DNA of 64,000 bases from Agrobacterium genomosp. 13 str. CFBP 6927. Its GTDB lineage: Bacteria > Pseudomonadota > Alphaproteobacteria > Rhizobiales > Rhizobiaceae. The stretch covers positions 540,414 to 604,413 of the forward strand of contig LT009756.1 of assembly GCA_900012615.1 (NCBI GenBank). The letters are read 5' to 3'. Below, in pieces: positions 1 to 8,376 of this stretch; the stretch's first letter is position 1, and each line of letters begins with the position of its first letter. Below the pieces are notes generated by a model. That model was not told where the DNA came from. It ran no database searches and saw only the letters and a program-made list of their open reading frames with translations. Position numbers and translations under genes: made by a program.

Positions 1-72
1 CGCCCGATCACCTTCGGCGATATGGTGTGGCTGAACTGGAAACCGGATTCAGGTCTTGTCCTGACACGCTGA
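1..72 (+). CDS. ABC transporter ATP-binding protein, C-terminal end (partial)
   Basis: The first 23 codons in frame 1 end with TGA and give a tail with the sequence pattern FGDMVWLNWKPDSGLVL, which resembles the last strand of a TOBE domain of PotA/PotG-type ATPases. The rest of the gene lies before the window. The next gene, a permease, starts 11 bp after this stop with a GAGGGAGG ribosome-binding site inside the gap, so the three genes read as one transporter operon. The assignment rests on context and the short tail only. Confidence 0.7.
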   Translation, partial: RPITFGDMVWLNWKPDSGLVLTR

Positions 73-83
73 GGGAGGCTTTC

Positions 84-992
84 ATGGCGATCACCACTCC
101 CGAAAACCGGCAGAGCCCCTGGCGCTGGCTGGTCGTCGCGGTTCCCTATTTCTGGTTGCTGCTGTTCTTCGCAGCACCGTTTTTCATCATTCTCAAGATA
201 TCGCTGTCGGATACGGCAATCTCCATGCCGCCCTATACGCCGGTCTTCGAAGGGTTTTCGAAGCTCGGCGCGTTCTTCTCCGAACTGGATTTCGAAAACT
301 ACCTCTTCCTGACGGAAGACCCGCTTTACATCGACGCCTATCTGTCGTCGCTGCGCATCGCCTTCATCTCCACCTTCCTGCTGCTGCTGATCGGTTATCC
401 CATGGCGCTTGCCATGGCGCGCGCGCCTTCAGCCGTGCGGCCGACGCTGGTGATGCTGGTGATCCTGCCGTTCTGGACCTCGTTCCTGATCCGCGTTTAT
501 GCCTGGATCGGCATTCTGAAGCCGGAAGGCCTGTTGACGGTGCTGTTCCAATGGCTCGGTTTTCTCGGACCCGACCAGCAGGTCAATATCTTCCGCACCG
601 AGACGGCGATCTTCATCGGCATCGTTTATTCCTATCTGCCCTTCATGGTGCTGCCGCTCTATTCGGCGCTGGAAAAGCTGGACAATACGCTGCTGGAAGC
701 GGCGGCCGATCTCGGCTGCCCGCCATGGAAGGCCTTCTGGAAGATTACTTTCCCGCTCTCGCTGCCGGGCGTCGTGGCCGGTTCGATGATCTGCTTCATT
801 CCGATAACAGGGGAATTCGTCATTCCCGATCTGCTCGGCGGCGCGCAGACGCTGATGATCGGCAAGACGCTGTGGACGGAATTCTTCGGCAACCGCGACT
901 GGCCCCTGGCTTCCGCCGTGGCGGTGCTGCTGCTGCTGTTGCTGGTGGTACCCATCGCCATCTTCCAGAACCAGCAGAAGAAGGTGGGGTGA
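84..992 (+). CDS. Polyamine-type ABC transporter permease (PotB/PotH-like)
   Basis: This is an inner-membrane permease of about 302 residues, the usual size for PotB/PotH. It has a hydrophobic segment near residues 15-40, several further membrane segments, and the EAA loop that docks the ATPase (EAAADLGCPPWKAF followed by PLSLPG, near residue 210). I chose the ATG at 84 because a GAGGGAGG ribosome-binding site sits just upstream; an in-frame start at 27 would overlap the previous coding region. The next permease begins 5 bp downstream, so the two form the heterodimeric channel. The family imports spermidine or putrescine or related cations and short compounds. The substrate here is inferred, because the binding protein is outside the window. 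Confidence 0.88.
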   Translation: MAITTPENRQSPWRWLVVAVPYFWLLLFFAAPFFIILKISLSDTAISMPPYTPVFEGFSKLGAFFSELDFENYLFLTEDPLYIDAYLSSLRIAFISTFLLLLIGYPMALAMARAPSAVRPTLVMLVILPFWTSFLIRVYAWIGILKPEGLLTVLFQWLGFLGPDQQVNIFRTETAIFIGIVYSYLPFMVLPLYSALEKLDNTLLEAAADLGCPPWKAFWKITFPLSLPGVVAGSMICFIPITGEFVIPDLLGGAQTLMIGKTLWTEFFGNRDWPLASAVAVLLLLLLVVPIAIFQNQQKKVG

Positions 993-996
993 GGCC

Positions 997-1809
997 ATGA
1001 AGCGCGGAAAATTCGACATCACCGTCCTTACCCTCGGTTTTGCCTTTCTTTATATCCCGATCATCATCCTGATCGTTTATTCCTTCAACGCTTCCAAGCT
1101 CGTCACCGTCTGGGGCGGCTTTTCCCTGCAATGGTACCGCTCCATGTGGTCCAATCAGGGGCTGATGGATGCGGCCTGGGTGACGCTGCGCGTCGGCATC
1201 CTCAGCGCCACCATCGGCACCATCCTCGGAACGCTGGCGGCGCTGTCGCTCACCCGCTTCGCGCGCTTCCCGGGACGCGTGCTGTTTTCCGGCATGATCT
1301 ATGCGCCGCTCGTCATGCCTGAGGTCATCACCGGCCTGTCGCTGCTGCTCCTGTTCGTGGCCGTCGGGGTGGATCGCGGTTTCTGGACGGTGGTTATCGC
1401 CCACACGACTTTCACCATGTGTTACGTGGCGATCGTCGTGCAGTCCCGTCTCCTGACCTTCGATCGGAGTCTGGAGGAGGCGGCGCTCGATCTCGGCTGC
1501 CCGCCGGTCAAGACGTTCTTCCGCATCACCCTGCCGCTGATCTTCCCCGCCGTCATCGCCGGCTGGATGCTGGCCTTCACCCTGTCGCTCGACGATCTCG
1601 TGATCGCCAGCTTCGCAACCGGTCCCGGCGCAACCACGCTGCCGATCAAGATCTATTCCCAGGTTCGCCTCGGCGTGACGCCGGAAATCAACGCGATCTG
1701 CACGATCCTCATCGGCCTCGTCGCCATCGGCGTGATTGTCGCTTCCATCGCCTCCAAACGCACCGAGCTCCAGCGGATGAGGGACGAGCACGCGGCCGCG
1801 CGCCACTGA
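997..1809 (+). CDS. Polyamine-type ABC transporter permease (PotC/PotI-like)
   Basis: This is the second permease subunit, 270 residues, with an N-terminal membrane segment after KRGKFDITVL, about six membrane segments in all, and an EAA loop (EEAALDLGCPPVKTFF then PLIFPA). The ATG at 997 lies 5 bp after the stop of the first permease, with AAGGTGGGGTGAGG in front as a ribosome-binding region. The order ATPase, PotH-like, PotI-like is the typical potFGHI arrangement. The C-terminus is a basic cytoplasmic tail (SKRTELQRMRDEHAAARH). The substrate is not determined by the sequence. A Rho-independent terminator lies about 265 bp downstream, although it may belong to a small RNA. Confidence 0.88.
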   Translation: MKRGKFDITVLTLGFAFLYIPIIILIVYSFNASKLVTVWGGFSLQWYRSMWSNQGLMDAAWVTLRVGILSATIGTILGTLAALSLTRFARFPGRVLFSGMIYAPLVMPEVITGLSLLLLFVAVGVDRGFWTVVIAHTTFTMCYVAIVVQSRLLTFDRSLEEAALDLGCPPVKTFFRITLPLIFPAVIAGWMLAFTLSLDDLVIASFATGPGATTLPIKIYSQVRLGVTPEINAICTILIGLVAIGVIVASIASKRTELQRMRDEHAAARH

Positions 1810-2019
1810 TGGAATGGTCCGTTTCGATTTCTGCGCGTTACTGTTGTAATCGCAAGGAAATTAGAAACTCATAATTTAATTTTGGGCCTCTAAGGTCTAA
1901 AAATAGGAATTATCGTCGGTAATTGATCGATTTTGGTTTTAACCGCTTGTTAATAGGAGTTGGCGGAAAGTAAACCCAACGCAGGGCTGTCAAAATTTTG
2001 ATAGCCGGGATTGATAATT
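1810..2019. other. AT-rich intergenic region after the pot-like operon
   Basis: This stretch is clearly richer in A and T than its neighbours and contains no plausible coding region. The last part, around 1990-2018, could hold a promoter: a GATAAT element at 2013-2018 would suit a start near 2025 for the small RNA candidate that follows. I see no good -35 box at standard spacing, so the promoter is uncertain. Confidence 0.4.
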
Positions 2020-2101
2020 TCCATATGGCGAGGTTGTCCCCCTTTCTCTCGTTGAAAAAGCACAACTAATACAGGCGGTCGCAAGGCCGCCTTTCTTTTT
2101 G
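2020..2101 (+). ncRNA. Candidate trans-acting small RNA
   Basis: Between the permease operon and the convergent iron-type permease lies a short unit with small RNA architecture. A possible -10 element (GATAAT, 2013-2018) precedes it. GTTGT (2033-2037) can pair with ACAAC (2062-2066), which leaves a pyrimidine-rich loop CCCCCTTTCTCTCG exposed, and a strong GC hairpin with a T-run (2073-2101) ends it. Exposed CU-rich loops that can pair with ribosome-binding sites are common in rhizobial small RNAs, for example the AbcR/alpha-r families. The identity is inference; it could also be only the 3' end of the upstream operon. Confidence 0.35.
2073..2101 (+). terminator. Rho-independent terminator
   Basis: GGCGGTC at 2074-2080 pairs with GGCCGCC at 2085-2091 (one G-T pair) across a four-base loop and is followed by TTTCTTTTT. 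It terminates rightward transcription, either of the small RNA candidate or of the permease operon, just before the convergent permease gene. Confidence 0.8.
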
Positions 2102-2120
2102 TCGCCAGTCCGGGTGCCGT

Positions 2121-3785
2121 TCAGCGGTTTTCCGGGTGATCCATCGATTTTGAGACGAGAAGCACGGGTATAAGACCGGCGAGAATGATGATGATGGCCG
2201 GCACGGCGGCATCCTGCACCCGCGAGCGGGAGGCATCCTCATAGACCAGTGTGGCAAGCGTGTTGAAGCCGAAAGGCCTGAGCAGGATCGTTGCCGGCAG
2301 CTCCTTCATGGATTCGATCAGGACCAGCAGAAAGGCGGTCAGCGCCGCAGGCCGCATATTGGGCAACAGCACCTTGAACAGCGTCTGCGCCCGGTTGCGA
2401 CCAAGCGTCCGCGAGGCCATGTCGATATGCGGCGAAAGCTTCTGGAAACCGGCATCGAGCGTGCCTTCCGCCATGGTCATGAAGCGCACGCTATGGGCGT
2501 AGATGATGGCAAAGGCGGTGCCGGAAAGCAGCAGGCCGCTTGAAAACCCGAAATGTGACCGGATGAGCCCGTCAACGCGATTGTCGAGACCGGCCAGCGG
2601 GATGAGCACGCCTATTGCAAGCACCGTTCCCGGCACGCCATAGCCCATGGAGCCGAGACGCGCGGCCACCTTTGAAGTGCGGGAACGCTCGGTGCGGATG
2701 GCGTATGAAAAGACGAAAGCCGCAATCAGCGTCACGAAGGCGGCGGAAAGCGAGACCTCAAGACTATGCCCGAGCGCTTTCAGAAGCTTGGGTGAAAACA
2801 GCGCATCCAGCCTTTTTACGGCGTAACCGCCAAGAACGATCACGGGAATAAGGAAGCCGCTCAAAACGGGAAGCAGGCAGAACAGGCTCGCAGACCAGCG
2901 CCGCCAGCCCCCAAGCTGTTTCAGCCGGTGACGCTGCGCCATGCTGGTGGCTTTCGGCGCGGCAAAGCGCTGTCTCTCGCGGGCATTGCGCTCAATGACG
3001 ATCAACACACCGACAATGAGCAGGATGACGGCGGCGATCTGCGTCGCATTGGCGAGGTTGCCGCGATTGAGCCAGGTCTCATAGATCGTGAAGGTCAGTG
3101 TCTGCACGCCGAGATATTCGACCGCGCCGATATCGTTCAGCGTTTCCATCAATACCAGCGAAAGCCCGATGGCGATTGCCGGCCGCGCCATCGGCAACTG
3201 CACGGAAAAGAACACATTCAGCGGTTTTGCGCCGAGTGTGCGTGCGGCCTCGGCCGCAAACCGCCCCTGCATGGAAAAAGCCGCCCGAGCCGAAAGATAG
3301 ACATAGGGGTAAAGCACCGAACTCAGCACCACGACCGCGCCACCGAGCGAGCGTATGTCCGGAAACCAGTAGTCGCGGATACTGTGATAACCGAAGGCAG
3401 CGCGGACGGCGCTCTGCACCGGGCCGGTGAAATCCAGAAACTCGCCGAAAGCATAGGCCGCCAGATAGGAGGGAATGGCAAGTGGCAGGACGAGTGCCGC
3501 AGAGAGTACCCGCCGCAGCGGAAATTCGAATGTGGTGACAAGCCAGGCGCAGACGATGCCGAAGAACGCGGTCATCGCTGCTGTCATCCCCAGAAGCAGA
3601 AAGGTGCGAAATCCGGCGCGCGGCAGAACATTGGCAAGAAGATGCTGCCATCCCTCGGTGCTGCCGGTCAGTGCCAGCCAGAAGATCGCCAGAATGGGCA
3701 TGGCGGCAATGGCTGCGACAATGACCGCCGTTATGGGCAACAATGAAAAGCGTCTTGTTGCCGGAAGGGAAACCGTCATGGACAT
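2121..3785 (-). CDS. Iron(III)-type ABC transporter double permease (FbpB/SfuB-like)
   Basis: This 554-residue membrane protein carries two fused permease halves, as in FbpB/SfuB/AfuB. Each half has its own EAA-type loop: EAARTLGAKPLNVFF with PMARPA near residue 180, and SRTLGRNRAQTLF with LPNMRPA near residue 455. Hydrophobic segments fill both halves. The family moves ferric iron delivered by a periplasmic binding protein, but thiamine and phosphonate systems also use fused permeases, so the substrate is inferred. No binding protein or ATPase gene lies next to it in the window, which makes it an orphan here. An alternative start two codons in (3779) is possible, and neither start has a clear ribosome-binding site. 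Confidence 0.8.
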   Translation of the reverse strand: MSMTVSLPATRRFSLLPITAVIVAAIAAMPILAIFWLALTGSTEGWQHLLANVLPRAGFRTFLLLGMTAAMTAFFGIVCAWLVTTFEFPLRRVLSAALVLPLAIPSYLAAYAFGEFLDFTGPVQSAVRAAFGYHSIRDYWFPDIRSLGGAVVVLSSVLYPYVYLSARAAFSMQGRFAAEAARTLGAKPLNVFFSVQLPMARPAIAIGLSLVLMETLNDIGAVEYLGVQTLTFTIYETWLNRGNLANATQIAAVILLIVGVLIVIERNARERQRFAAPKATSMAQRHRLKQLGGWRRWSASLFCLLPVLSGFLIPVIVLGGYAVKRLDALFSPKLLKALGHSLEVSLSAAFVTLIAAFVFSYAIRTERSRTSKVAARLGSMGYGVPGTVLAIGVLIPLAGLDNRVDGLIRSHFGFSSGLLLSGTAFAIIYAHSVRFMTMAEGTLDAGFQKLSPHIDMASRTLGRNRAQTLFKVLLPNMRPAALTAFLLVLIESMKELPATILLRPFGFNTLATLVYEDASRSRVQDAAVPAIIIILAGLIPVLLVSKSMDHPENR

Positions 3786-3863
3786 GCCAGTCTACTGTCG
3801 TGCAAAGGCCTCAACCGGCAACCGTTGTGCCGGCGGCTTTCGCATTGCTACGCCCGCATGGCC

Positions 3864-6800
3864 TCAGTTGGCAAGAACCCGCTGTGACGGAAAGGTGATT
3901 TCCACCAGCGTTCCTTCATTTGGTGTCGAGGTGATGGAAAAATTGGCGCGATTGGCATCCACCATGGCCTTGGTCAGCGGCAGGCCGAGCCCGGTGCCGT
4001 CGCCGCGCACGCGCTTGCCTGATGATGCCACCTGCCGGAAGGGTTTCATCGCCTGCTCCAGCTCCGCCCGCGTCATGCCGATGCCGGTGTCGCGAATGCG
4101 CAGCGACACGCTGCCATTGGCCTCATAGGCGGTGGAAACGACGATCTGGCCGCCCGATGGCGTAAAGCGGATGGCGTTCGACAGGATGTTGAGCACGATC
4201 TGCTTGATCGAACGCAGATCGGCGACGATCTGCGGCACGGATTGCGAAAGTGCCGTGCGGATGATGACACGCTGGTTATTGGCCTGCGGCTGCACGAGCG
4301 AGACCGCTTCGGCCACCGTCTCGTTCAGCGGCACGGCGATGAAATCCACGTCCATTTGACCGGCTTCGATCTTGGAGATGTCGAGTAGATCGTTGACGAT
4401 GTCGAGCACGTGCCGGCCCGAACGGCCAATATCATTGGCATATTCCACATAACGCGGATTGCCGATCGGCCCGAAACGTTCGGTCGCCATCATGTCCGAG
4501 AAACCGATGATGGCATTGAGCGGCGTACGGATTTCATGGCTGACGCGCGCCAGAAAATCGGTCTTGTGGGCATTGGCGGTTTCCGCCGCGCGCTTGGCAT
4601 TGCGCAGCTCTTCTTCCGTGCGTTTCCACTGGGTGATGTCACGGATGACGGCGCAATAACCATGCGAGGATTTGAGCCGGCCAATGGTCATGAACAACGG
4701 CAGAAAACCGCCGGAAGCCTCACGGCCGATCACTTCGCGGCCATCGTTCAACACGCTGGCCACACCATTATTGGCAAGGCCGGAGAGATAATCCAGCACA
4801 GCGCGCTGGCTCTCATGCGCAAACAGCGTGACGAAGGGTTTCCCGGCGATCTCGCCATTGTCATAGTTGAACAGCGCGCTGGCGGAGCGATTGAGCGAAC
4901 GGATTTCGCCCTCGTCCCCCAGAAGCACCACACCGTCGGTCGCTGTTTCCAGAATGGAATGCAGTTCCTCGACTTCGCCCTGCAGCAGGGAAAGGCTGCC
5001 TGCCTCCGCTCCCGCCGTCTCGGTGGCCACCATATTTTCGTTGGCTGCCGCAACCGGTGCCTGCTTCTTTTCCAGCGGAACCAGCGACAGCATCAGCGCC
5101 TTGGTCTCTTCCCAGCGGATGGATTGCAGCCGTGCCTTGACCGGAATGATATCGTTTTCGGCGCTGACGACGACCATGCCGCCTTCATTGTCAGGCATAT
5201 TCTCCAGCTCCTGCCGTTGCAGCAGCGCCTCCAGCCCGCCGACCTCCTGCAATTCATCCAGAGAGCCGTAACCCGTCAGCCGCAGGAAATCCGGATTGGC
5301 GTGGATCAGCCTGTCGCCGGCATGCACCAACAGCGCCACAGGCATCTGGTCCAGCGTTTCGGCGCTCAGCGCATCGGCGGGGCGCAGCGGCGGGCTGACC
5401 ATTGCAGCAGCAATATCGGCCACCGGCTGCACGTCCGTTGCGACTTCTTCCTTCTCGTCGGTATCGATCGGGGTCGTGGGCGCGTGAATGGGTGCCGGGC
5501 CTTCGCCGCGAACATAGTCCGCGAAGAGGTCGTCGTCCTCGGCCGCTTCCGTCGTCCTGACGTCTTTTTCCATGGCGGGTGGCGTGTCCACCTGCGGTCC
5601 GGCATCGATATCGTCGGCAACATCCTGCACGACCGGATCGGCTGATACATGCGACTCCGCGAAAAGAGCTTCTTTCTCCGACGTCGGATTTTCGCCCGAA
5701 ACAGCATCCGTGGGCGCCAATGTCCGGCCGATTTCCCGGAAGGCGGCCTGTTCGCCTGCGGTCAGCCCCTCGCGGGAGCGCGAGCGGCGCTCTTCAAGAT
5801 GTACGATCTTGTCGGAATAAGCGGGTTCCGGTTCTGGCTCCGGGGTTGGCGCTGTTGCCAATACCGGCACTTCGAATTCCGGCGGGCTGTAATCGTGATG
5901 CTCTTCCTCGGCCGACACTTCGGGCAGTGCCGTATCAGATACATCGGCCGCCGTTGCCGGGGCTTCATCGCCTTCCGTCACGTCGGCCTCGGCCGGCGCC
6001 GCGTCCAGCTCATCGCCATCATCAAGAAATGCCAGCAATTCGTGGCTTTCATCCTCGATGGCAGGCTGCGGCAAAGCCTCAGTCGGAGCAGCCTCTGCCC
6101 CTTCCAGGAAGGTCAGGCCGATGGCATGGGGATCTTCAGTGGCGTCGGCGAGCCGCACGATGCCGAAACCGCGAAAACCGTCGAATTCGCGCGAGCGCGT
6201 ATAGGTGGGCAGGGCGGCTAGATCGATGGGCACCATGAGGGAAGTGCCCTCCACCGGCCAATAGATCGTCTTGCCCGACCAGGTGTCGCGACGACCGAGA
6301 AGCTCGCGAATCTTGCCGTCCGGATCGAGGTTGAAAAGCGCTGCGACATCGGCAAAGCCCATGCCTTCGACAGCCGCCGCCTTTGCGCCAACGGCCTCCG
6401 CAAATTCATGCGAGATGGAGCTGAAGCGCCCCTCCGCATCAATTTTCCAGACGAAACGGGATGCGCGTGCACCGGCATTAAAGACAAAAGGCTGAGCCTC
6501 TTCCGTTGGTTCTGTTGCCGCCGAGGTGTCGTCTTCAGGCGATAAAGCGATATCCGCCGTCACCGTTTCAGCGACTTCAACGTCTGCCGCTTCGCTCTCT
6601 GCTTCTTCGAGCGCCTCGCCAGCATGGTCCTCGCCAATGATACGGTCGGTCGCCGGAACCTCCCGCTCATCCGCATCGAGTTCGAAGAGATCGGCAATAT
6701 CGTCGGTCATCGCCTCGTTCGCCGCGGTCTCCGTGTCCTCCACGAAGATATCCAGCGGGGCCTCGGCCTGTTCCTCTGCGGCAACCGGCAGAACGGTGGC

Positions 6801-7685
6801 TTCTTCCTGTTCCGCCACCATCTCGTCTTCGGCGTCGGAAGACAGTTCCGGTACGTCGTCCACATCCTCGATGTCAGCGACCGCGTCGAGGACGGAATCG
6901 AAGGAGGCGACCGCTGCGGCAACCGGCGTAGCCTCCGCAACCGGCAAAGCCGGCTCGGCGGCAGGCGCGGTTTCCTGTGGCCTGTCCTCGGCAAAACCGT
7001 TTACGGGGTCGAGCGTCCCGAGTGCGGTCTCGACCACGAACAGCAGGTTGAGTTCGGGCGAGGTTGTGATCTGGCCGGTGGCTGCGGGCAGATAACCCTT
7101 TCCAGTTGGCACGGGCCGTTTGACAAGATGGCCGGATTGTCCTGCAGCCATCCGCACCAGCGTCCTTGCCGTGTGCGGCGTGATGCCGAGCGACGCAAAT
7201 CTGGCCGAGGCGGCGACAATCTCGTTTTCGCCGTCGATGACCGCAATATGGATGTCCGGATCGTCAAAACCTTCGATCATGCGCCGGGCGCATTCCGCCG
7301 TGTCGGGCGCGGTCTGGTCGGTAAGGGCGGAAAACAGAATGGCGGGCTGGCCCGGCTCGGCCTCGATGATTTCTGCTTTGGCGGTGACCGCAAGGCTGCG
7401 GAAACCGGCATTGATGCGAATGGTGAACGGCAGGCTGTCGCCCGCCTTGGAAAGCCGCGCCGCCGTCGCCGCCAGCTGCCGGAAGGTCACGTCCTGCCGC
7501 TTCGGGCCCTGTTCCAGAAAATCATAGACCATCGGCGTGCCGAACAGCGCGGCACCCCGTCCGTTTGCCCAAAGGGCGTTCTGGAGGTCGAGGGAAAACA
7601 AAGCCATCGCCTCGCCGCGCCCGAAACCTTCACGCACCCGTTCATGCACTGCGATATCGATAAAGGGATACTGGACGGCGGGCAT
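3864..7685 (-). CDS. pdhS1: PdhS-type PAS sensor histidine kinase (PdhS1-like, DivJ/PleC family)
   Basis: This 1273-residue cytoplasmic kinase has no evident membrane segment. The N-terminal 230 residues begin with a PdhS-like segment (YPFIDIAVHERVREGF), followed by acidic, Ala/Pro/Glu-rich linkers at about 235-400 and 530-760. PAS-like domains lie at about 405-500, 770-850 and 900-1010. The kinase core has the H-box VSHEIRTPLNAIIGFSD with the phospho-accepting His near residue 1050, an N-box (NILSNAIRF) near 1166-1170, DTGIG near 1199 and GTGLGL near 1230. The H-box and DHp sequence are of the PleC/DivJ/PdhS class, which phosphorylates or dephosphorylates DivK and PleD and so feeds the CtrA division pathway. 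Gene order relative to the mannosylfructose genes suggests it is the A. tumefaciens PdhS1 gene; that symbol is inference from recollection. The gene stands alone, 78 bp from the convergent side of its neighbour. Confidence 0.85.
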   Translation of the reverse strand: MPAVQYPFIDIAVHERVREGFGRGEAMALFSLDLQNALWANGRGAALFGTPMVYDFLEQGPKRQDVTFRQLAATAARLSKAGDSLPFTIRINAGFRSLAVTAKAEIIEAEPGQPAILFSALTDQTAPDTAECARRMIEGFDDPDIHIAVIDGENEIVAASARFASLGITPHTARTLVRMAAGQSGHLVKRPVPTGKGYLPAATGQITTSPELNLLFVVETALGTLDPVNGFAEDRPQETAPAAEPALPVAEATPVAAAVASFDSVLDAVADIEDVDDVPELSSDAEDEMVAEQEEATVLPVAAEEQAEAPLDIFVEDTETAANEAMTDDIADLFELDADEREVPATDRIIGEDHAGEALEEAESEAADVEVAETVTADIALSPEDDTSAATEPTEEAQPFVFNAGARASRFVWKIDAEGRFSSISHEFAEAVGAKAAAVEGMGFADVAALFNLDPDGKIRELLGRRDTWSGKTIYWPVEGTSLMVPIDLAALPTYTRSREFDGFRGFGIVRLADATEDPHAIGLTFLEGAEAAPTEALPQPAIEDESHELLAFLDDGDELDAAPAEADVTEGDEAPATAADVSDTALPEVSAEEEHHDYSPPEFEVPVLATAPTPEPEPEPAYSDKIVHLEERRSRSREGLTAGEQAAFREIGRTLAPTDAVSGENPTSEKEALFAESHVSADPVVQDVADDIDAGPQVDTPPAMEKDVRTTEAAEDDDLFADYVRGEGPAPIHAPTTPIDTDEKEEVATDVQPVADIAAAMVSPPLRPADALSAETLDQMPVALLVHAGDRLIHANPDFLRLTGYGSLDELQEVGGLEALLQRQELENMPDNEGGMVVVSAENDIIPVKARLQSIRWEETKALMLSLVPLEKKQAPVAAANENMVATETAGAEAGSLSLLQGEVEELHSILETATDGVVLLGDEGEIRSLNRSASALFNYDNGEIAGKPFVTLFAHESQRAVLDYLSGLANNGVASVLNDGREVIGREASGGFLPLFMTIGRLKSSHGYCAVIRDITQWKRTEEELRNAKRAAETANAHKTDFLARVSHEIRTPLNAIIGFSDMMATERFGPIGNPRYVEYANDIGRSGRHVLDIVNDLLDISKIEAGQMDVDFIAVPLNETVAEAVSLVQPQANNQRVIIRTALSQSVPQIVADLRSIKQIVLNILSNAIRFTPSGGQIVVSTAYEANGSVSLRIRDTGIGMTRAELEQAMKPFRQVASSGKRVRGDGTGLGLPLTKAMVDANRANFSITSTPNEGTLVEITFPSQRVLAN

Positions 7686-8038
7686 GTCGAAACCTATTCT
7701 GGCACTACCGGACCTTGCGGGGCTTTGTCAGCTTCCTCATGAAACTGAAACGTAAACCCGCTGAGGCACCACGTTAACAGAATTTTAAATAACTTCACAG
7801 CGCGGCGCGGTCCACCATCCGGCGGATGAATCGCCAAACAGAGTTAACATGAACAGGCCCGCAGTCAGCCCCTTGCCAATGACGCGCGACACCCCCCGCC
7901 GCCACCTGCCATCGGGCTCCACGATATGAAAAGCACTTGCCTTTCGATGCCTTTTTTCGCAAAATTCAATGAGGCACTTGCAAATGGGGGAAACTCCTTT
8001 TATGTCACCCCCCGTGACGCCGCTTCGGCGTTTCATGT
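7686..8038. other. Intergenic region between pdhS1-like gene and tRNA-His
   Basis: About 350 bp without a convincing gene. It must hold the kinase promoter (leftward) and the tRNA promoter (rightward). A short hairpin, ACGCCG with CGGCGT around a three-base loop (8019-8033), sits just in front of the mature tRNA 5' end and may be part of the tRNA leader. I could not place promoter boxes with confidence. Confidence 0.35.
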
Positions 8039-8115
8039 GCGGTTGTAGCTCAGTTGGTTAGAGCGCAGGTTTGTGGCACCTGAGGTCGGTGGTTCGACCC
8101 CACTCAACCGTACCA
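8039..8115 (+). tRNA. tRNA-His (anticodon GTG), CCA encoded
   Basis: A full cloverleaf can be folded. The acceptor stem pairs GCGGTTG (8039-8045) with CAACCGT (8105-8111), including one G-T pair. The D-stem is GCTC/GAGC, the anticodon stem CAGGT/ACCTG encloses TTGTGGC with anticodon GTG, and the T-arm GGTGG/CCACT encloses TTCGACC. Discriminator base 73 is A and CCA is encoded at 8113-8115. The base before position 1 is T, so the usual G-1:C73 histidine identity pair is absent, as reported for many alphaproteobacteria that carry a divergent HisRS. Confidence 0.97.
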
Positions 8116-8123
8116 TTCCCTTC

Positions 8124-8163
8124 TCCCGATAAGTTCAAATGCTACAAGGACTTACCGGGAGAT
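8124..8163 (+). terminator. Inverted repeat downstream of tRNA-His, possible terminator
   Basis: CTCCCGATAAGT and ACTTACCGGGAG form an imperfect 12-bp stem (one mismatch) beginning about 10 bases after the tRNA CCA end. A short ATTTT follows a few bases later. It could be the tRNA terminator or a processing signal, but the T-run is weak. Confidence 0.4.
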
Positions 8164-8376
8164 GGGAGTATTTTCCCGTTTCACGGTTTCCGAAAATCCC
8201 CAGAAATCATCGCCGCTATTTTACCGGCACGCGCACAGCCTCTGCTGGGCTGTGAACCCCCTGCCGTTTTCAGACCCCCAAAAACCATTTGGCTAAAATC
8301 TCTTGCGCTGGTATTGTCGGCCCAACGAAACCTTATGAAAGCCAGCAGCATAGCGTCTACGCTTGTGCGCGGCGAA

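Noticed and set aside
4410..5645. A 411-codon frame on the plus strand over the kinase gene
   Set aside because: The minus-strand frame has H, N, D and G boxes of a histidine kinase; the opposite frame is composition-driven.
8071..8376. Extended 5' frame of the ppx gene overlapping tRNA-His
   Set aside because: The frame runs through the tRNA gene and an inverted repeat, and no ribosome-binding site supports it, so the start was placed at 8377 (or 8335).
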